Source: Mesorhizobium plurifarium (GTDB lineage Bacteria > Pseudomonadota > Alphaproteobacteria > Rhizobiales > Rhizobiaceae). From it: a DNA stretch of 64,000 nt. Position numbers and translations under genes: made by a program. The stretch is from the NCBI GenBank assembly GCA_000824785.1, contig CCNB01000019.1, forward strand, positions 99,549 to 163,548, written 5' to 3'. The notes under the pieces are model-generated. The model was not told the DNA's origin and did not search any database. It was given only the letters and a program-made list of their open reading frames with translations. Shown here piece by piece: positions 44,072-52,591 of this stretch. How positions within the stretch are numbered: the stretch's first letter is position 1; every line of letters starts with the position of its first letter.

Positions 44072-44448
44072 TGCAATCAGCGCCCGTGCTCTGCCGGGAG
44101 GCCGAACGCCGGGCCACGAAAGCACCTGGTGGCTATTGCTTTTGGACCTATCCATGGTCTGCGCGCCTCATCGCGCCTTTCCCAAGACTCGCACTTTCCC
44201 GATTTGGACCGTCGGCGCTGACCGCCAAGCCGTGGCGAAAGCTTCCCCTTTTCGTTTATGCAACACAAACGAAATTTATTGCGGCTTTAACGCAACTTCC
44301 TTGCATCAAAATTTTGTTTCCCGAGGAGTGGCGTCGACCCTTCCCTTTTGCGGACTCGATATCCATTCTGAGGAGGTTGAGCCGCTGCGTGAGAGCATGA
44401 TGGTTCCAGCGACGGCTCCCGAAAGCGTCTGGAACGGGGGATCTTACG
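44072..44448. promoter_or_regulatory. 377-bp divergent intergenic region with inverted repeat
   Basis: Separates the CBS-BON and XRE genes, which run apart, so it must hold both promoters. TTCGTTT (44251-44257) and AAACGAA (44267-44273) form a perfect 7-bp inverted repeat with a 9-nt spacer near its middle, a candidate operator. No gene is seen. Confidence 0.45.
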
Positions 44449-44748
44449 ATGATCACTGGTGCCCAATGCCGCGCCGCTCGCGCACTGGTCGAATGGACCC
44501 GTGAAAAGCTCGCCAGCAATTCGGGTGTCGATGGGTTGGCCATCGAAGAGTTCGAGCGGCGTATCACCCTTCCGGACCAGGAAATCTGCGACACGCTCCA
44601 GACCACGCTCGAACAGGCAGGCGCTGTTTTCATTGCCGAGAACGGCGGCGGTATCGGCGTTCGCCTGAAGCTCAACCGGTCGGAGGCCAGGCGGATCGCC
44701 GTTCTGGAGAATGAGGGCGGCATCGTCGGAACAGACGCCGTTCCATAG
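44449..44748 (+). CDS. XRE-family transcriptional regulator
   Basis: A 99-aa one-domain regulator with the rhizobial opening MITGAQCRAARALVEWTREK, a Cro/CI-type helix-turn-helix, and the usual end AGAVFIAENGGGIGVRLKL. The second helix region (NSGVDGLAIEEFERRITLP) is a little divergent from relatives. Targets unknown; the divergent CBS-BON gene and the following small genes are candidates. Confidence 0.85.
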   Translation: MITGAQCRAARALVEWTREKLASNSGVDGLAIEEFERRITLPDQEICDTLQTTLEQAGAVFIAENGGGIGVRLKLNRSEARRIAVLENEGGIVGTDAVP

Positions 44749-44849
44749 GCTCAGGTCTCCGAAGGTCGACGAATTCCCGGCCGCAGCCCGTCGATGGACA
44801 ATTTCAGAATCCCGCATTGGCTGACCAGGTTGCAAGCAAGGAGACAGTC

Positions 44850-45056
44850 ATGAAGGTTATGTGGGGTGATCTCACCGAGGAGGAGCAGACGGCGCTCAAG
44901 CGCATGAATCGCGGACCCTACCCGGCTCTGTCGAAAGCATTGGCAGAACGCCTCGTCTTCCTCGGGTTGGCGGAAGAAAGACCGCGCGGAACCGGGATAA
45001 ACAGGGCCGGAAGGGAACTGGTGATAAATACGTTGCTCGGTGTTCGTCCCGAATAG
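44850..45056 (+). CDS. hypothetical 68-residue protein, possible winged-helix fold
   Basis: A small protein opening MKVMWGDLTEEEQTALKRMN and continuing LSKALAERLVFLGLAEERPR and INRAGREL, which looks like one winged-helix unit of the MarR kind without dimerisation parts; that reading is tentative. ATG 44850 has AAGGAGACAGTC directly upstream, a good ribosome-binding site; an in-frame TTG 33 nt earlier is less likely. Confidence 0.6.
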   Translation: MKVMWGDLTEEEQTALKRMNRGPYPALSKALAERLVFLGLAEERPRGTGINRAGRELVINTLLGVRPE

Positions 45057-45186
45057 CTCAAGACTGGCGTAGATGCGGGCTCATCTTGACTTCCGGGATT
45101 GCTTCCCCAAGTATGTTCTTATGAACGCCGCCGCTAGAATTCTTTGCGATTTTCTTTTCCGGGTTTGCCCCATCGCGGGATTGTAA

Positions 45187-45222
45187 CCCCCGGCTCGGCT
45201 GCATTGTGCCCGAGCCGAGGGG
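45187..45222. promoter_or_regulatory. GC-rich stem-loop between small genes
   Basis: GGCTCGG (45192-45198) and CCGAGCC (45210-45216) pair with flanking CCC/GGG, in a 293-bp gap with no gene. There is no T-run on either side. It could terminate transcription of the XRE pair or precede the Rnk-like gene as a leader structure. Confidence 0.4.
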
Positions 45223-45349
45223 TATGACTTACATCGACATCGGATGACCCGGAGGGCTGTACAGTCTCAGGGCAACTGCGCTTCGATCAAAAATCTCTCC
45301 CGAAATGGCCAGTTTGGACAATCTGATAACGGCTGACCCAATAAGAACT

Positions 45350-45826
45350 ATGAGAATTCAAATGCAGCACAACACGAAAACCCGGCGTAAGCCGAATATC
45401 CGCATCTCGCAGTCGGATCATGAACGTTTATCGGCGCTCGCGCGCACCGTTGCCGCAAGAAATCCTGAAGCTTCCGATGAACTGATTGCCGAACTCGAGC
45501 GCGCGCGCGTCATAGCTGATGGCTGGGTTTCCGCCGGCACTGTCCGGATGGGCTCAACTGTGACGTTCAAGCCCGATACCGGCGATCGGAAAACGGTGAC
45601 GCTGGTTTATCCGGGCGACGCGGACATCTCTGAAGGCAAGGTTTCAATCCTGACGCCGATCGGCACGGCCTTGATTGGCCTCTCTGCTGGACAGTCGATC
45701 ATGTGGACGGCCCGAGACGGGCGCCGCCACGAACTGCTGGTGCTTGGTGTCAACCGACCCGCCCCCGAAGGCGATGGTGCCGACCGTCTCGCACCGGTGT
45801 CTCCGGCGACCGCGGCGAGCCTCTAG
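45350..45826 (+). CDS. rnk: nucleoside diphosphate kinase regulator-like protein (Rnk/GreA-C family)
   Basis: A 158-aa protein with the Rnk layout: a short N-terminal coiled part (IRISQSDHERLSALARTVAA) and a C-terminal GreA/GreB FKBP-like domain (VRMGSTVTFKPDTGDRKTVT, then GKVSILTPIGTALIGLSAGQ). It lacks the long coiled coil that lets GreA enter RNA polymerase. The start is uncertain between ATG 45350 and ATG 45362. A second, more diverged family member follows at 45989. Confidence 0.84.
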   Translation: MRIQMQHNTKTRRKPNIRISQSDHERLSALARTVAARNPEASDELIAELERARVIADGWVSAGTVRMGSTVTFKPDTGDRKTVTLVYPGDADISEGKVSILTPIGTALIGLSAGQSIMWTARDGRRHELLVLGVNRPAPEGDGADRLAPVSPATAASL

Positions 45827-45988
45827 ACATGGGCGTCTCCGTCCGTCTCCTCAATCATGCAGGCAGCCTGACCGCAGGAGTCTAACCCCTGGGCCGGCCT
45901 ATCTTGGTCCGGCGCAGGGGCAGCTTCCACCACCCGATCGATTTCTTGTTGCCGGATCCCCTTTCACAGGCCCGGCTGGAGACGTGTC

Positions 45989-46369
45989 ATGCCCACTATC
46001 GATAGCTGCCAACTGACCACCAAAGACTACACGATCCTTGAGGTGATGCGGGAGCGCCATCCGATTCGCGACGAAACCTTCTCGAGTATTCTTCAACGGA
46101 AGATTTCGAGCGCAGTTGTAATGTTTCGGGAAGACATCCCGGCAAACGTCGTGACGCTCAGCAGCCGCGTGGCTTATCGGGTGAATGACGGCCCTGCCGA
46201 AACCCGCATCGTCGCACATGACCACATGCGCGGTCTCGTTGGCATGCTTTTGCCTATTACCAATCCGCGCGGCCTGGCGCTACTCGGTCTGGCCGAGGGT
46301 CAGTCCATGTCCATCCCGACAGCGGACGGCAGTCTTGAAACGCTGACCGTGCATGAAGTGGTTTATTAA
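45989..46369 (+). CDS. second Rnk/GreA-C family protein
   Basis: A 126-aa protein with the same fold as its neighbour: ILQRKISSAVVMFREDIPAN at the N-terminal part, then VTLSSRVAYRVNDG and GLVGMLLPITNPRGLALLGL, corresponding to the GreA-type C-terminal domain. ATG 45989 has CTGGAG 8 nt upstream. It is diverged from the first copy and so is an older duplication or separate lineage rather than a recent tandem copy. Proteins of this kind bind RNA polymerase; the role here is unknown. Confidence 0.8.
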   Translation: MPTIDSCQLTTKDYTILEVMRERHPIRDETFSSILQRKISSAVVMFREDIPANVVTLSSRVAYRVNDGPAETRIVAHDHMRGLVGMLLPITNPRGLALLGLAEGQSMSIPTADGSLETLTVHEVVY

Positions 46370-46560
46370 CCAGAAGCCGCAAGGCGCGAGAGGCTGAAGC
46401 TGGCCGGAGTAGCCGCGACAGACCCGTGCCGCCCGGGCGGACCGGGCCTGCGTGTCGTCCATCGTTCCGATGAACTGCGCAATGAAGCCCAGAACAAGGT
46501 TGCGGCGGCCATGGACACCGGGTTAGACGACCCGGGTCCGTCGGCCGCTTGAGAATTCGG

Positions 46561-47102
46561 CTATCCCGGAGGCGGTGAAGGCGGGTAGACGAGCGTTCCG
46601 TCGCCCCTCGCCCTCGCGCCGTCGGTCAGCTTCGCGGGCTCGACCTTGTCGTGGCCCATAAGGTGAAAAGCAGGTTCGCCGTGGCTGATCAGATAGTCGG
46701 CGACGATCCTGCGGTGACAGCGCCACCAGAGCGTTTCCGAGCACATAACAGCACTCCGCCGCTGCCGCCCGAGGGAAACAAGCCGCTCCAAGCCGCTATG
46801 GAACTCGGGCGACAGCGCGTAGTCAGCGTAGTTGTGAAAACTCTGTTGATCCAGAATGCGTTGAGCGTCGGCGGAATGTCGTGTGCTTTGCCGCGCAGGC
46901 CGCCAAGTTCGGGGATGCACTCATATCCGATGCCGAATGCTGCCAGACCTTCCGGAAGCACCTCGCTGTTGAACTGCGGGTTCGCCCGCGATCGTCTGAC
47001 GGTCCTTATGTCGACCAAGGCGACTTCTTCAACGCCCAGTAAAGCGACGAACTCGGCGATCGATCTGTTCGAGTGGCCGATGGTGTAAAATGGATAAGGC
47101 AT
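46561..47102 (-). pseudogene. DUF488-domain gene with frameshift
   Basis: Two overlapping frames make one DUF488 protein. The N-terminal part from ATG 47102 reads MPYPFYTIGHSNRSIAEFVA through IPELGGLRG and NAFWINR. The sequence then continues one frame over as SFHNYADYALSPEFHSGLER, CSETLWWRCHRRIVADYLIS and a normal end at 46561. The change is a single missing base around 46838-46845. Both halves keep conserved residues, so the event is recent or is an assembly error. If real, the product loses its C-terminal half. Confidence 0.85.
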
Positions 47103-47164
47103 GTTCGGTGTCAACCCGCGGCGATCATCCTAGCCCAGACTTGTCTTCGCTCCTCTAGTAACGA

Positions 47165-48004
47165 TCATTTCACGACATACTTCAGGCCGCGTAGCGCCTC
47201 CTGAACGTCGGTTCGCGTCTCGCTTGCTTCCGGATAGACAGCATAGGCCGGATAGGTGAATTCCGGCGCGCCTTCAACGACCTCCAACTGCCCCGCCTCG
47301 ATATAGGGAGCTGCGGCGCCCCTTCGGAAATAGCCCATGCCGCCAGCGCGCAGGATATAGCTTAGACCCAACGGCCCCAGACCAACCAGCAATCCAGGTT
47401 CTCCGAAAGCGGTCGAGCTTGCGTCGTGCTGCGCCGCGAACAGCGGTCCCCAATCCACATAGACGTAGTCTTTCGCGCCAGCCGGCTCTTCGTTCTTGGT
47501 CCTGACGAGAACAAGCTGCTCTTCGACTAGCAACTCCACCTTGAAGCCTGGCAAGAGCTTCGGCGCGTAAAGCACGGCGATGTCCAGAACACCCGTTCTG
47601 AGCTGATCGAGAAGCTGGTCAGGCACCCCCACCTGGGCATGGATCGCAATTCCGGGCTTGGCCTTCTTCATCCACACCAGCCAGTCGAGCAGCAGCGGGT
47701 TCCACAAACTGAGCTCGCCACCCAACGCCACCACGCTTGTCCGCCCCGACGGGATGGCAAGTTGATGTCGGGCACGCTCCCAGATTTGGACGAAAGACTG
47801 GGCGAAGCGCTCGAATTCGCGTCCGGACGGCGTCAATTGCGCGCCGTTGCGGTTCCGGATGAAGAGCTGACGTCCGAGCTCTTCCTCCAGCGTGCGTATC
47901 CGCGCGCTCACAGTGGTTTGCGTGACGTGAAGGCGATCCGCAGCCTTCAGAAAACTGCCCGAATGAACGATTTCAAGAAACGTTCGAGCGCGATCGATGT
48001 CCAC
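47165..48004 (-). CDS. LysR-family transcriptional regulator
   Basis: A 279-aa LysR-type regulator, a little shorter than usual. The helix-turn-helix is RTFLEIVHSGSFLKAADRLH then VTQTTVSARIRTLEEELGRQ, followed by a LysR_substrate domain with LLDWLVWMKKAKPGIAIHAQ. ATG 48004 starts 17 nt from a palindrome at 48021-48035. It is divergent from the 5-formyltetrahydrofolate cyclo-ligase gene, its likely target or simply a neighbour. Confidence 0.9.
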   Translation of the reverse strand: MDIDRARTFLEIVHSGSFLKAADRLHVTQTTVSARIRTLEEELGRQLFIRNRNGAQLTPSGREFERFAQSFVQIWERARHQLAIPSGRTSVVALGGELSLWNPLLLDWLVWMKKAKPGIAIHAQVGVPDQLLDQLRTGVLDIAVLYAPKLLPGFKVELLVEEQLVLVRTKNEEPAGAKDYVYVDWGPLFAAQHDASSTAFGEPGLLVGLGPLGLSYILRAGGMGYFRRGAAAPYIEAGQLEVVEGAPEFTYPAYAVYPEASETRTDVQEALRGLKYVVK

Positions 48005-48020
48005 TAGCGACTCCTGTTAG

Positions 48021-48035
48021 TGCAATAATTTTGCA
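48021..48035. promoter_or_regulatory. candidate LysR operator
   Basis: TGCAATAATTTTGCA carries TGCAA and TTGCA as inverted 5-bp arms around TAATT. It lies 16-31 nt upstream of the LysR start and about 90 nt before the divergent gene, a standard autoregulatory position. Confidence 0.5.
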
Positions 48036-48124
48036 TTCATACAGCATTTAATTCCGTTTGCCTTCCTGTTTCCCGCGGAGCACGTTTTCCCCAACGTGCG
48101 GGGCGCACGGAAGCGGAGCTGGCT

Positions 48125-48787
48125 ATGGCCGAGAAGAGATACCCCGATCCTGAAATCCGGGAATACGCATCTCCGCCCTGCTTCGCGCACGAACTTTCGT
48201 CCGAATATGGCGGACAAACGGAGCCGGGAGATTCCTGGAGCTGCGTCCTGCGCTGGCGCAAGGCGGAACGGCAGAGGCTGATCGAGGAGCGCCTCGCCAT
48301 CGACGCCGACGAAAGGGGAGCAAGGTCAAACCGCATCGCTTCGCGTCTGGATCTTGCCATCGGCACGGTCAGCGGGCGCATCGTCAGCGGTTATTGGCCC
48401 TTCCGCGGCGAACCCGACCTTCGCAACTGGGCGATCAAGATCATCGAACGCGGCGGCAGGATCGCGCTCCCCGTCGTCATCAGGAAAGGCTGGCCGCTGG
48501 AGTTTCGCGTCTGGAGGCCGGGCGACCCGCTTGAACGTGGCATTTGGAATATCCTTGTTCCCTCACGCGGACCCTCGGTCCTGCCGGACGTCGTGATCGC
48601 GCCGGTGGTCGGCTTCGACGCAGCGAACTACCGTTTGGGATATGGCGGCGGCTTCTTTGACAGGACACTCGCCGCGATGCACCGGCGGCCGCTGGTCGTT
48701 GGCGTGGGTTACGCGGGAAGCCGGCTGCGAACGATCTATCCGCAGCCCCACGACATTCCGATGGACGTGATCGTCACGGACGACTGA
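48125..48787 (+). CDS. 5-formyltetrahydrofolate cyclo-ligase family protein
   Basis: A 220-aa enzyme of the 5-FTHF cyclo-ligase fold, which uses ATP to convert 5-formyl- to 5,10-methenyl-tetrahydrofolate. The basic N-terminal segment (VLRWRKAERQRLIEERLAI), SGYWPFRGEPDLR and the folate/ATP loop YRLGYGGGFFDRTLA are conserved. The first 40 residues (REYASPPCFAHELSSEYGGQ) are an extension not found in the standard enzyme. A methenyltransferase role in one-carbon metabolism is likely, but side-branch members exist. Confidence 0.87.
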   Translation: MAEKRYPDPEIREYASPPCFAHELSSEYGGQTEPGDSWSCVLRWRKAERQRLIEERLAIDADERGARSNRIASRLDLAIGTVSGRIVSGYWPFRGEPDLRNWAIKIIERGGRIALPVVIRKGWPLEFRVWRPGDPLERGIWNILVPSRGPSVLPDVVIAPVVGFDAANYRLGYGGGFFDRTLAAMHRRPLVVGVGYAGSRLRTIYPQPHDIPMDVIVTDD

Positions 48788-48891
48788 AACACCAAGCAGG
48801 CGGGACTTGGTTTCCCTATCGCGATGACGGCTGAACGTCGTCGATCGCGGCAACGGTCCTGCATGCCCTAATGAAAGGCAGGTAGCGTACC

Positions 48892-50487
48892 ATGTCGAAT
48901 CCAGTGGCATCCTTCGACGACCACAAGCCCCGGTTCCTCGCCAGGTGGTTTTTCTCGACCAATCACAAGGATATCGGAACGCTCTATCTGCTGTTCTCGA
49001 TCATCGCCGGGATTGTCGGCACCGCGCTTTCGGTATTGATCCGGATGGAGCTCCAGGAGCCCGGGCTTCAGATATTCAGCGACCCGATGATCTACAATGT
49101 CGTCGTCAGCTCCCACGGCCTCGTCATGATCTTCTTCGTGCTGATGCCGGCCTTGATCGGCGGCTTCGGCAACTGGATGGTGCCGATCATGATCGGCGCG
49201 CCCGACATGGCGTTCCCGCGCATGAACAACATCTCGTTCTGGCTGCTGGTGATGGCGTTCATCCTCTTCATCACCTCGATGTTCGTGCCGGGTGCGCCAG
49301 GCACGCTTGGCCACGGCGGCGGCTGGACGCTCTACCCACCGCTTTCGACCTCCGGCCAACCCGGCCCCGCGGTCGACCTCGTCATCCTTTCGATCCACCT
49401 CGCGGGAGCCTCATCGATCCTCGGCGCGATCAACTTCATCACCACCATCTTCAACATGCGCGCGCCGGGAATGACGATGCACAAGATGCCGCTGTTCGCC
49501 TGGTCGATGCTGGTGACGGCCTTCATGTTGCTGATGTCGCTGCCGGTGCTGGCAGGCGCGATCACGATGCTGCTCACGGACCGCAATTTCGGCACGACGT
49601 TCTTCGTCCCGGACGGCGGCGGTGATCCGATCCTCTACCAGCACCTGTTCTGGTTCTTCGGCCATCCGGAGGTCTACATCATGATCCTGCCGGGCTTCGG
49701 CATCATCAGCCACGTCATCTCGACCTTCGCCAAAAAGCCCATCTTCGGCTATGTCGGCATGGCCTATGCGATGGTGGCGATCGGCGCGATCGGCTTCGTC
49801 GTGTGGGCGCATCATATGTATACGACCGGCATCTCCGTCGACAGCCAGCGCTACTTCGCCTTCGCCTCGATGGTGATCGCCGTTCCGACGGGCGTGAAGG
49901 TGTTCTCGTGGCTGGCCACGATGTGGGGCGGGTCGATCGAGTTCAAGACGCCGATGCTGTTTGCCGTCGGCTTCATCCTGCTTTTCACCATCGGCGGCGT
50001 CACCGGGATCATGGTCGCCAGCCCCGGGATCGACCGCTCGTTGCACGACACCTATTTCGTGATCGCACACTTCCACTATGTGCTGTCCTTGGGAGCCGTC
50101 TTCGCCATCTTCGCGGGCTTCTACTACTGGTTCCCGAAGATGACCGGCTACATGTACAATGAACGGATGGGCAAGCTGCATTTCTGGCTGATGTTCATCG
50201 GCGTGAACCTTGTCTTCTTCCCGCAGCACTTCCTCGGCATGGCCGGCATGCCGCGCCGTTACGCCGACTATCCCGACGCCTTCGCCGGCTGGAATTTCGT
50301 CTCGTCGATCGGGTCCTACATCTCGACGGCCGGACTGATCGTCTTCCTCATAACGGTCGCCCAGGCCTTTGCCCGCAAACGTCAAGCTGCCGCCAATCCA
50401 TGGGGCGTAGGGGCGACCACGCTTGAATGGCAGCTGCCCTCGCCGCCGCCTTGCCATCAGTGGGAAAAGCTGCCCCGCATCAACTGA
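48892..50487 (+). CDS. ctaD: cytochrome c oxidase subunit I
   Basis: A 531-aa haem-copper oxidase core subunit with 12 predicted helices. Conserved sites: low-spin haem ligand in SSHGLVMIFF, D-channel GNWMVPIMIGAPDMAFPRMN, HPEVY with the Cu-B His and Tyr, the gating Glu in the same block, AHHMYTTG with two Cu-B histidines, the K-channel Lys in TGVKVFSWLATMWGG, and HDTYFVIAHFHYVLSLG with the remaining haem ligands. This is the A1-type aa3 pattern. No subunit II, III or assembly genes are adjacent, so it is an orphan copy. ATG 48892 is preceded by AAAGGCAGG. Confidence 0.93.
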   Translation: MSNPVASFDDHKPRFLARWFFSTNHKDIGTLYLLFSIIAGIVGTALSVLIRMELQEPGLQIFSDPMIYNVVVSSHGLVMIFFVLMPALIGGFGNWMVPIMIGAPDMAFPRMNNISFWLLVMAFILFITSMFVPGAPGTLGHGGGWTLYPPLSTSGQPGPAVDLVILSIHLAGASSILGAINFITTIFNMRAPGMTMHKMPLFAWSMLVTAFMLLMSLPVLAGAITMLLTDRNFGTTFFVPDGGGDPILYQHLFWFFGHPEVYIMILPGFGIISHVISTFAKKPIFGYVGMAYAMVAIGAIGFVVWAHHMYTTGISVDSQRYFAFASMVIAVPTGVKVFSWLATMWGGSIEFKTPMLFAVGFILLFTIGGVTGIMVASPGIDRSLHDTYFVIAHFHYVLSLGAVFAIFAGFYYWFPKMTGYMYNERMGKLHFWLMFIGVNLVFFPQHFLGMAGMPRRYADYPDAFAGWNFVSSIGSYISTAGLIVFLITVAQAFARKRQAAANPWGVGATTLEWQLPSPPPCHQWEKLPRIN

Positions 50488-50534
50488 ACACATCAAGGGC
50501 TGAACGCTTCGACAAGTCGTCGGAGGGAAGGTTC

Positions 50535-51146
50535 ATGAACGAGACCACAGATCCGAACAGCCAAATCCTGCTCGTTGCGATCATCGCGTTTTATTGGGCA
50601 ATGCTGAGCAGTTGGAGCCAACTCCTGTCGCGCTGGAACGACACCAGGACCAATCGGGCGGCTGCGCCGACACGGGGCGACGGCGATATCGAACACCCCG
50701 GGGATAGCCCCCTGGATGCTCTCCGAGAGATCGACACGCAGTTCGATCTCGCTGAATTTCTGCACGGCGCCAAGATGGCCTATGAAGCCGTTCTGCGGGC
50801 CTACGCGGAAAGCGACATCCAGACGTTAAGGTGCCTTGTCGGGCCTGAAGTGCTTGACGTGTTCGAGCGAGAAGTCGCTGGTCGCCGAGATCGGGAGGAG
50901 ATGCTGCAACTCACCTTCATCGGCACGCGCGAGGCAAAGGTCGTTGACGCTGTCGTGGAGGATGGCACCGCAAAGATCGTTGTTCGGTACGTCTCCGAAG
51001 TGGTCAGTGTCACACGCTCGGCCGATAGTGCGATCATCGCGGGCGATCCGCTGCAGCTCGTCGAGGTGATCGATAGCTGGACGTTTGCCTGTCATATCCC
51101 CTCAATGAGGCGGAATTGGATGTTGATCGCCACGGAGGGCGAATAG
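50535..51146 (+). CDS. Tim44-like domain protein, membrane-anchored
   Basis: A 203-aa protein with one N-terminal hydrophobic helix (ILLVAIIAFYWAMLSSW, residues about 10-27), a charged linker, and a Tim44 domain (about 75-200: FDLAEFLHGAKMAYEAVLRA, LVGPEVLDVFEREVAGR, VEVIDSWTFACHI). The predicted topology leaves the domain in the cytoplasm. It starts 48 nt after ctaD, with GGAGGGAAGG before ATG 50535, so the two are probably co-transcribed. The bacterial homologue TimA is tied to membrane protein biogenesis; a link to the oxidase is inferred. Confidence 0.85.
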   Translation: MNETTDPNSQILLVAIIAFYWAMLSSWSQLLSRWNDTRTNRAAAPTRGDGDIEHPGDSPLDALREIDTQFDLAEFLHGAKMAYEAVLRAYAESDIQTLRCLVGPEVLDVFEREVAGRRDREEMLQLTFIGTREAKVVDAVVEDGTAKIVVRYVSEVVSVTRSADSAIIAGDPLQLVEVIDSWTFACHIPSMRRNWMLIATEGE

Positions 51147-51282
51147 CAGATCGGTGCTCTTTGGATAATGTTGCGCGACAGCCGCTTCAACGCTGGGTCG
51201 GTCGCCGATCTCTCAAGCGCATGACGACACGATCGAATTTGTCAGCCTTTGACAACGCGCACCCGCTAGTTGTGCGTCATGA

Positions 51283-52035
51283 TCAGTTCGACATGATCCG
51301 ATTCAGTCGATCATTTTGAAGCAGCGAACGGGTAGCCCCGCCAAAGATCCACTCCCTGAACCTGCTGTGGCCGTACGCGCCGGATATGACCAGATCCGCA
51401 TGCATTGCCTCGGCCACATCGGCGATCGTCCTGCCGTCGGATTTTTCCGGGAACACCTCAGCCTTGGCCTTTACGCCGTGAAAGGAAAGTGAGGCAACGA
51501 CATCGTCCAGGCTGTTCCAGGTTTCGTCGGTCGCGTCATTGTCGATCGTAACGACACGCACCTCCTGGGCCAATTGCAAAAAAGGCATGGCATCGATGAC
51601 CGCGCGCCTGGCTTCCCGCGTGTCCTTCCATCCGACTAGAATCTTGTCGATGCGGTAATTGTCCTGGTTGGCCGACGCGACAAGTACAGGCCGTCCGGCT
51701 TGGAGAATCACGTTGCCGACATCGGTGGAACGATGGGCATCGCCAGGAAAGCCGCCATCGGGCGACGCTGTGACGATGAGGTCGCCGACGCGCGACGCGC
51801 CAATCAGCAGGCGGGTCGGATTGGCCACAGCCCCGCGCCATTCGGTGTCGACCGCTGCGCCGGCAAGGCCTTCGAACTCGGCGCGAAGGCTCTCAAGCCG
51901 TCGCTCGATGTTCTTGCGCTGGCGCATCATGCTCTCTCCTTCGAAGGCCACGCCTCCCTCCATCACCACAGGCGGCGGTACCGGAGCGGCGACGCCGTCG
52001 ATGTCGAGATTGAGAACGATTGACTTGTAGCTCAT
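51283..52035 (-). CDS. universal stress protein family (UspA)
   Basis: A 250-aa protein whose C-terminal Usp domain has the ATP-binding pattern in ADLVISGAYGHSRFREWIFG and GGATRSLLQN (G-2x-G-9x-G[ST]). The N-terminal half is a diverged second Usp-like unit (SYKSIVLNLDIDG). ATG 52035 follows AAAGGAAAATCC. It stands next to ctaD-tim44 and the Rieske flavoprotein, in a stress and respiration block. Confidence 0.88.
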   Translation of the reverse strand: MSYKSIVLNLDIDGVAAPVPPPVVMEGGVAFEGESMMRQRKNIERRLESLRAEFEGLAGAAVDTEWRGAVANPTRLLIGASRVGDLIVTASPDGGFPGDAHRSTDVGNVILQAGRPVLVASANQDNYRIDKILVGWKDTREARRAVIDAMPFLQLAQEVRVVTIDNDATDETWNSLDDVVASLSFHGVKAKAEVFPEKSDGRTIADVAEAMHADLVISGAYGHSRFREWIFGGATRSLLQNDRLNRIMSN

Positions 52036-52211
52036 GGATTTTCCTTTCAGGATTGGAGACGATGCCGTGCCGGCGACGAGAGTGCCAGGCATCCTGCCGC
52101 CAGGCGTGGCTTCGCAACGTGGCGGCCCCCTCAGCTCCGGCCACGGCTTTTCGAAATTCGATAGCCAGTGATCAGATGGTGCGTCGACCGGCGCGATCGC
52201 GAGGTCTTCGC

Positions 52212-52508
52212 TTACTCGAACATGATCCGAGCGGTTCCCCTTTTTGCGATCAACATTCTCCGAGCCTCTTGGACGCGCTCGGCCTGTTGCTTGGTGTAGG
52301 GCCCCATCGGCCGGGTCGTTTGATCGCCCCGACGAACCCGGCAGTACCAGCGGCCACTGTTCGAGAAGATTTCAACCGAGGTCGGCGGCTCATTCGCCGA
52401 CTGTTTGGCGACCTCGTCGACGAACTTCACGATCTTCGAATGATGTTGGGCGAGCGAAGCAGTGCGCAAAGCGATGGTGGCGTTAAGTTCCTGCTGCACC
52501 GTGGACAT
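52212..52508 (-). CDS. hypothetical 98-residue protein
   Basis: A small soluble protein opening MSTVQQELNATIALRTASLA, with a likely helical start and a basic second half (YCRVRRGDQTTRPMGPYTKQ). ATG 52508 has GAAAGGAGTTCGACT before it, a good ribosome-binding site. No family recognised. It lies between the universal stress gene and the Rieske flavoprotein gene on the same strand. Confidence 0.6.
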   Translation of the reverse strand: MSTVQQELNATIALRTASLAQHHSKIVKFVDEVAKQSANEPPTSVEIFSNSGRWYCRVRRGDQTTRPMGPYTKQQAERVQEARRMLIAKRGTARIMFE

Positions 52509-52591
52509 AGTCGAACTCCTTTCTTCACAACAAAAATTCGCTTCGCCGTCTCTGACTACGCCCTGCTCGGATTGGAGTGGCAAGGGGCATG

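Noticed and set aside
46370..46560. Possible recombinase/resolvase fragment on the minus strand (reading FIAQFIGTMDDTQARS)
   Set aside because: Short, no catalytic residues, and resemblance too weak to separate from chance.
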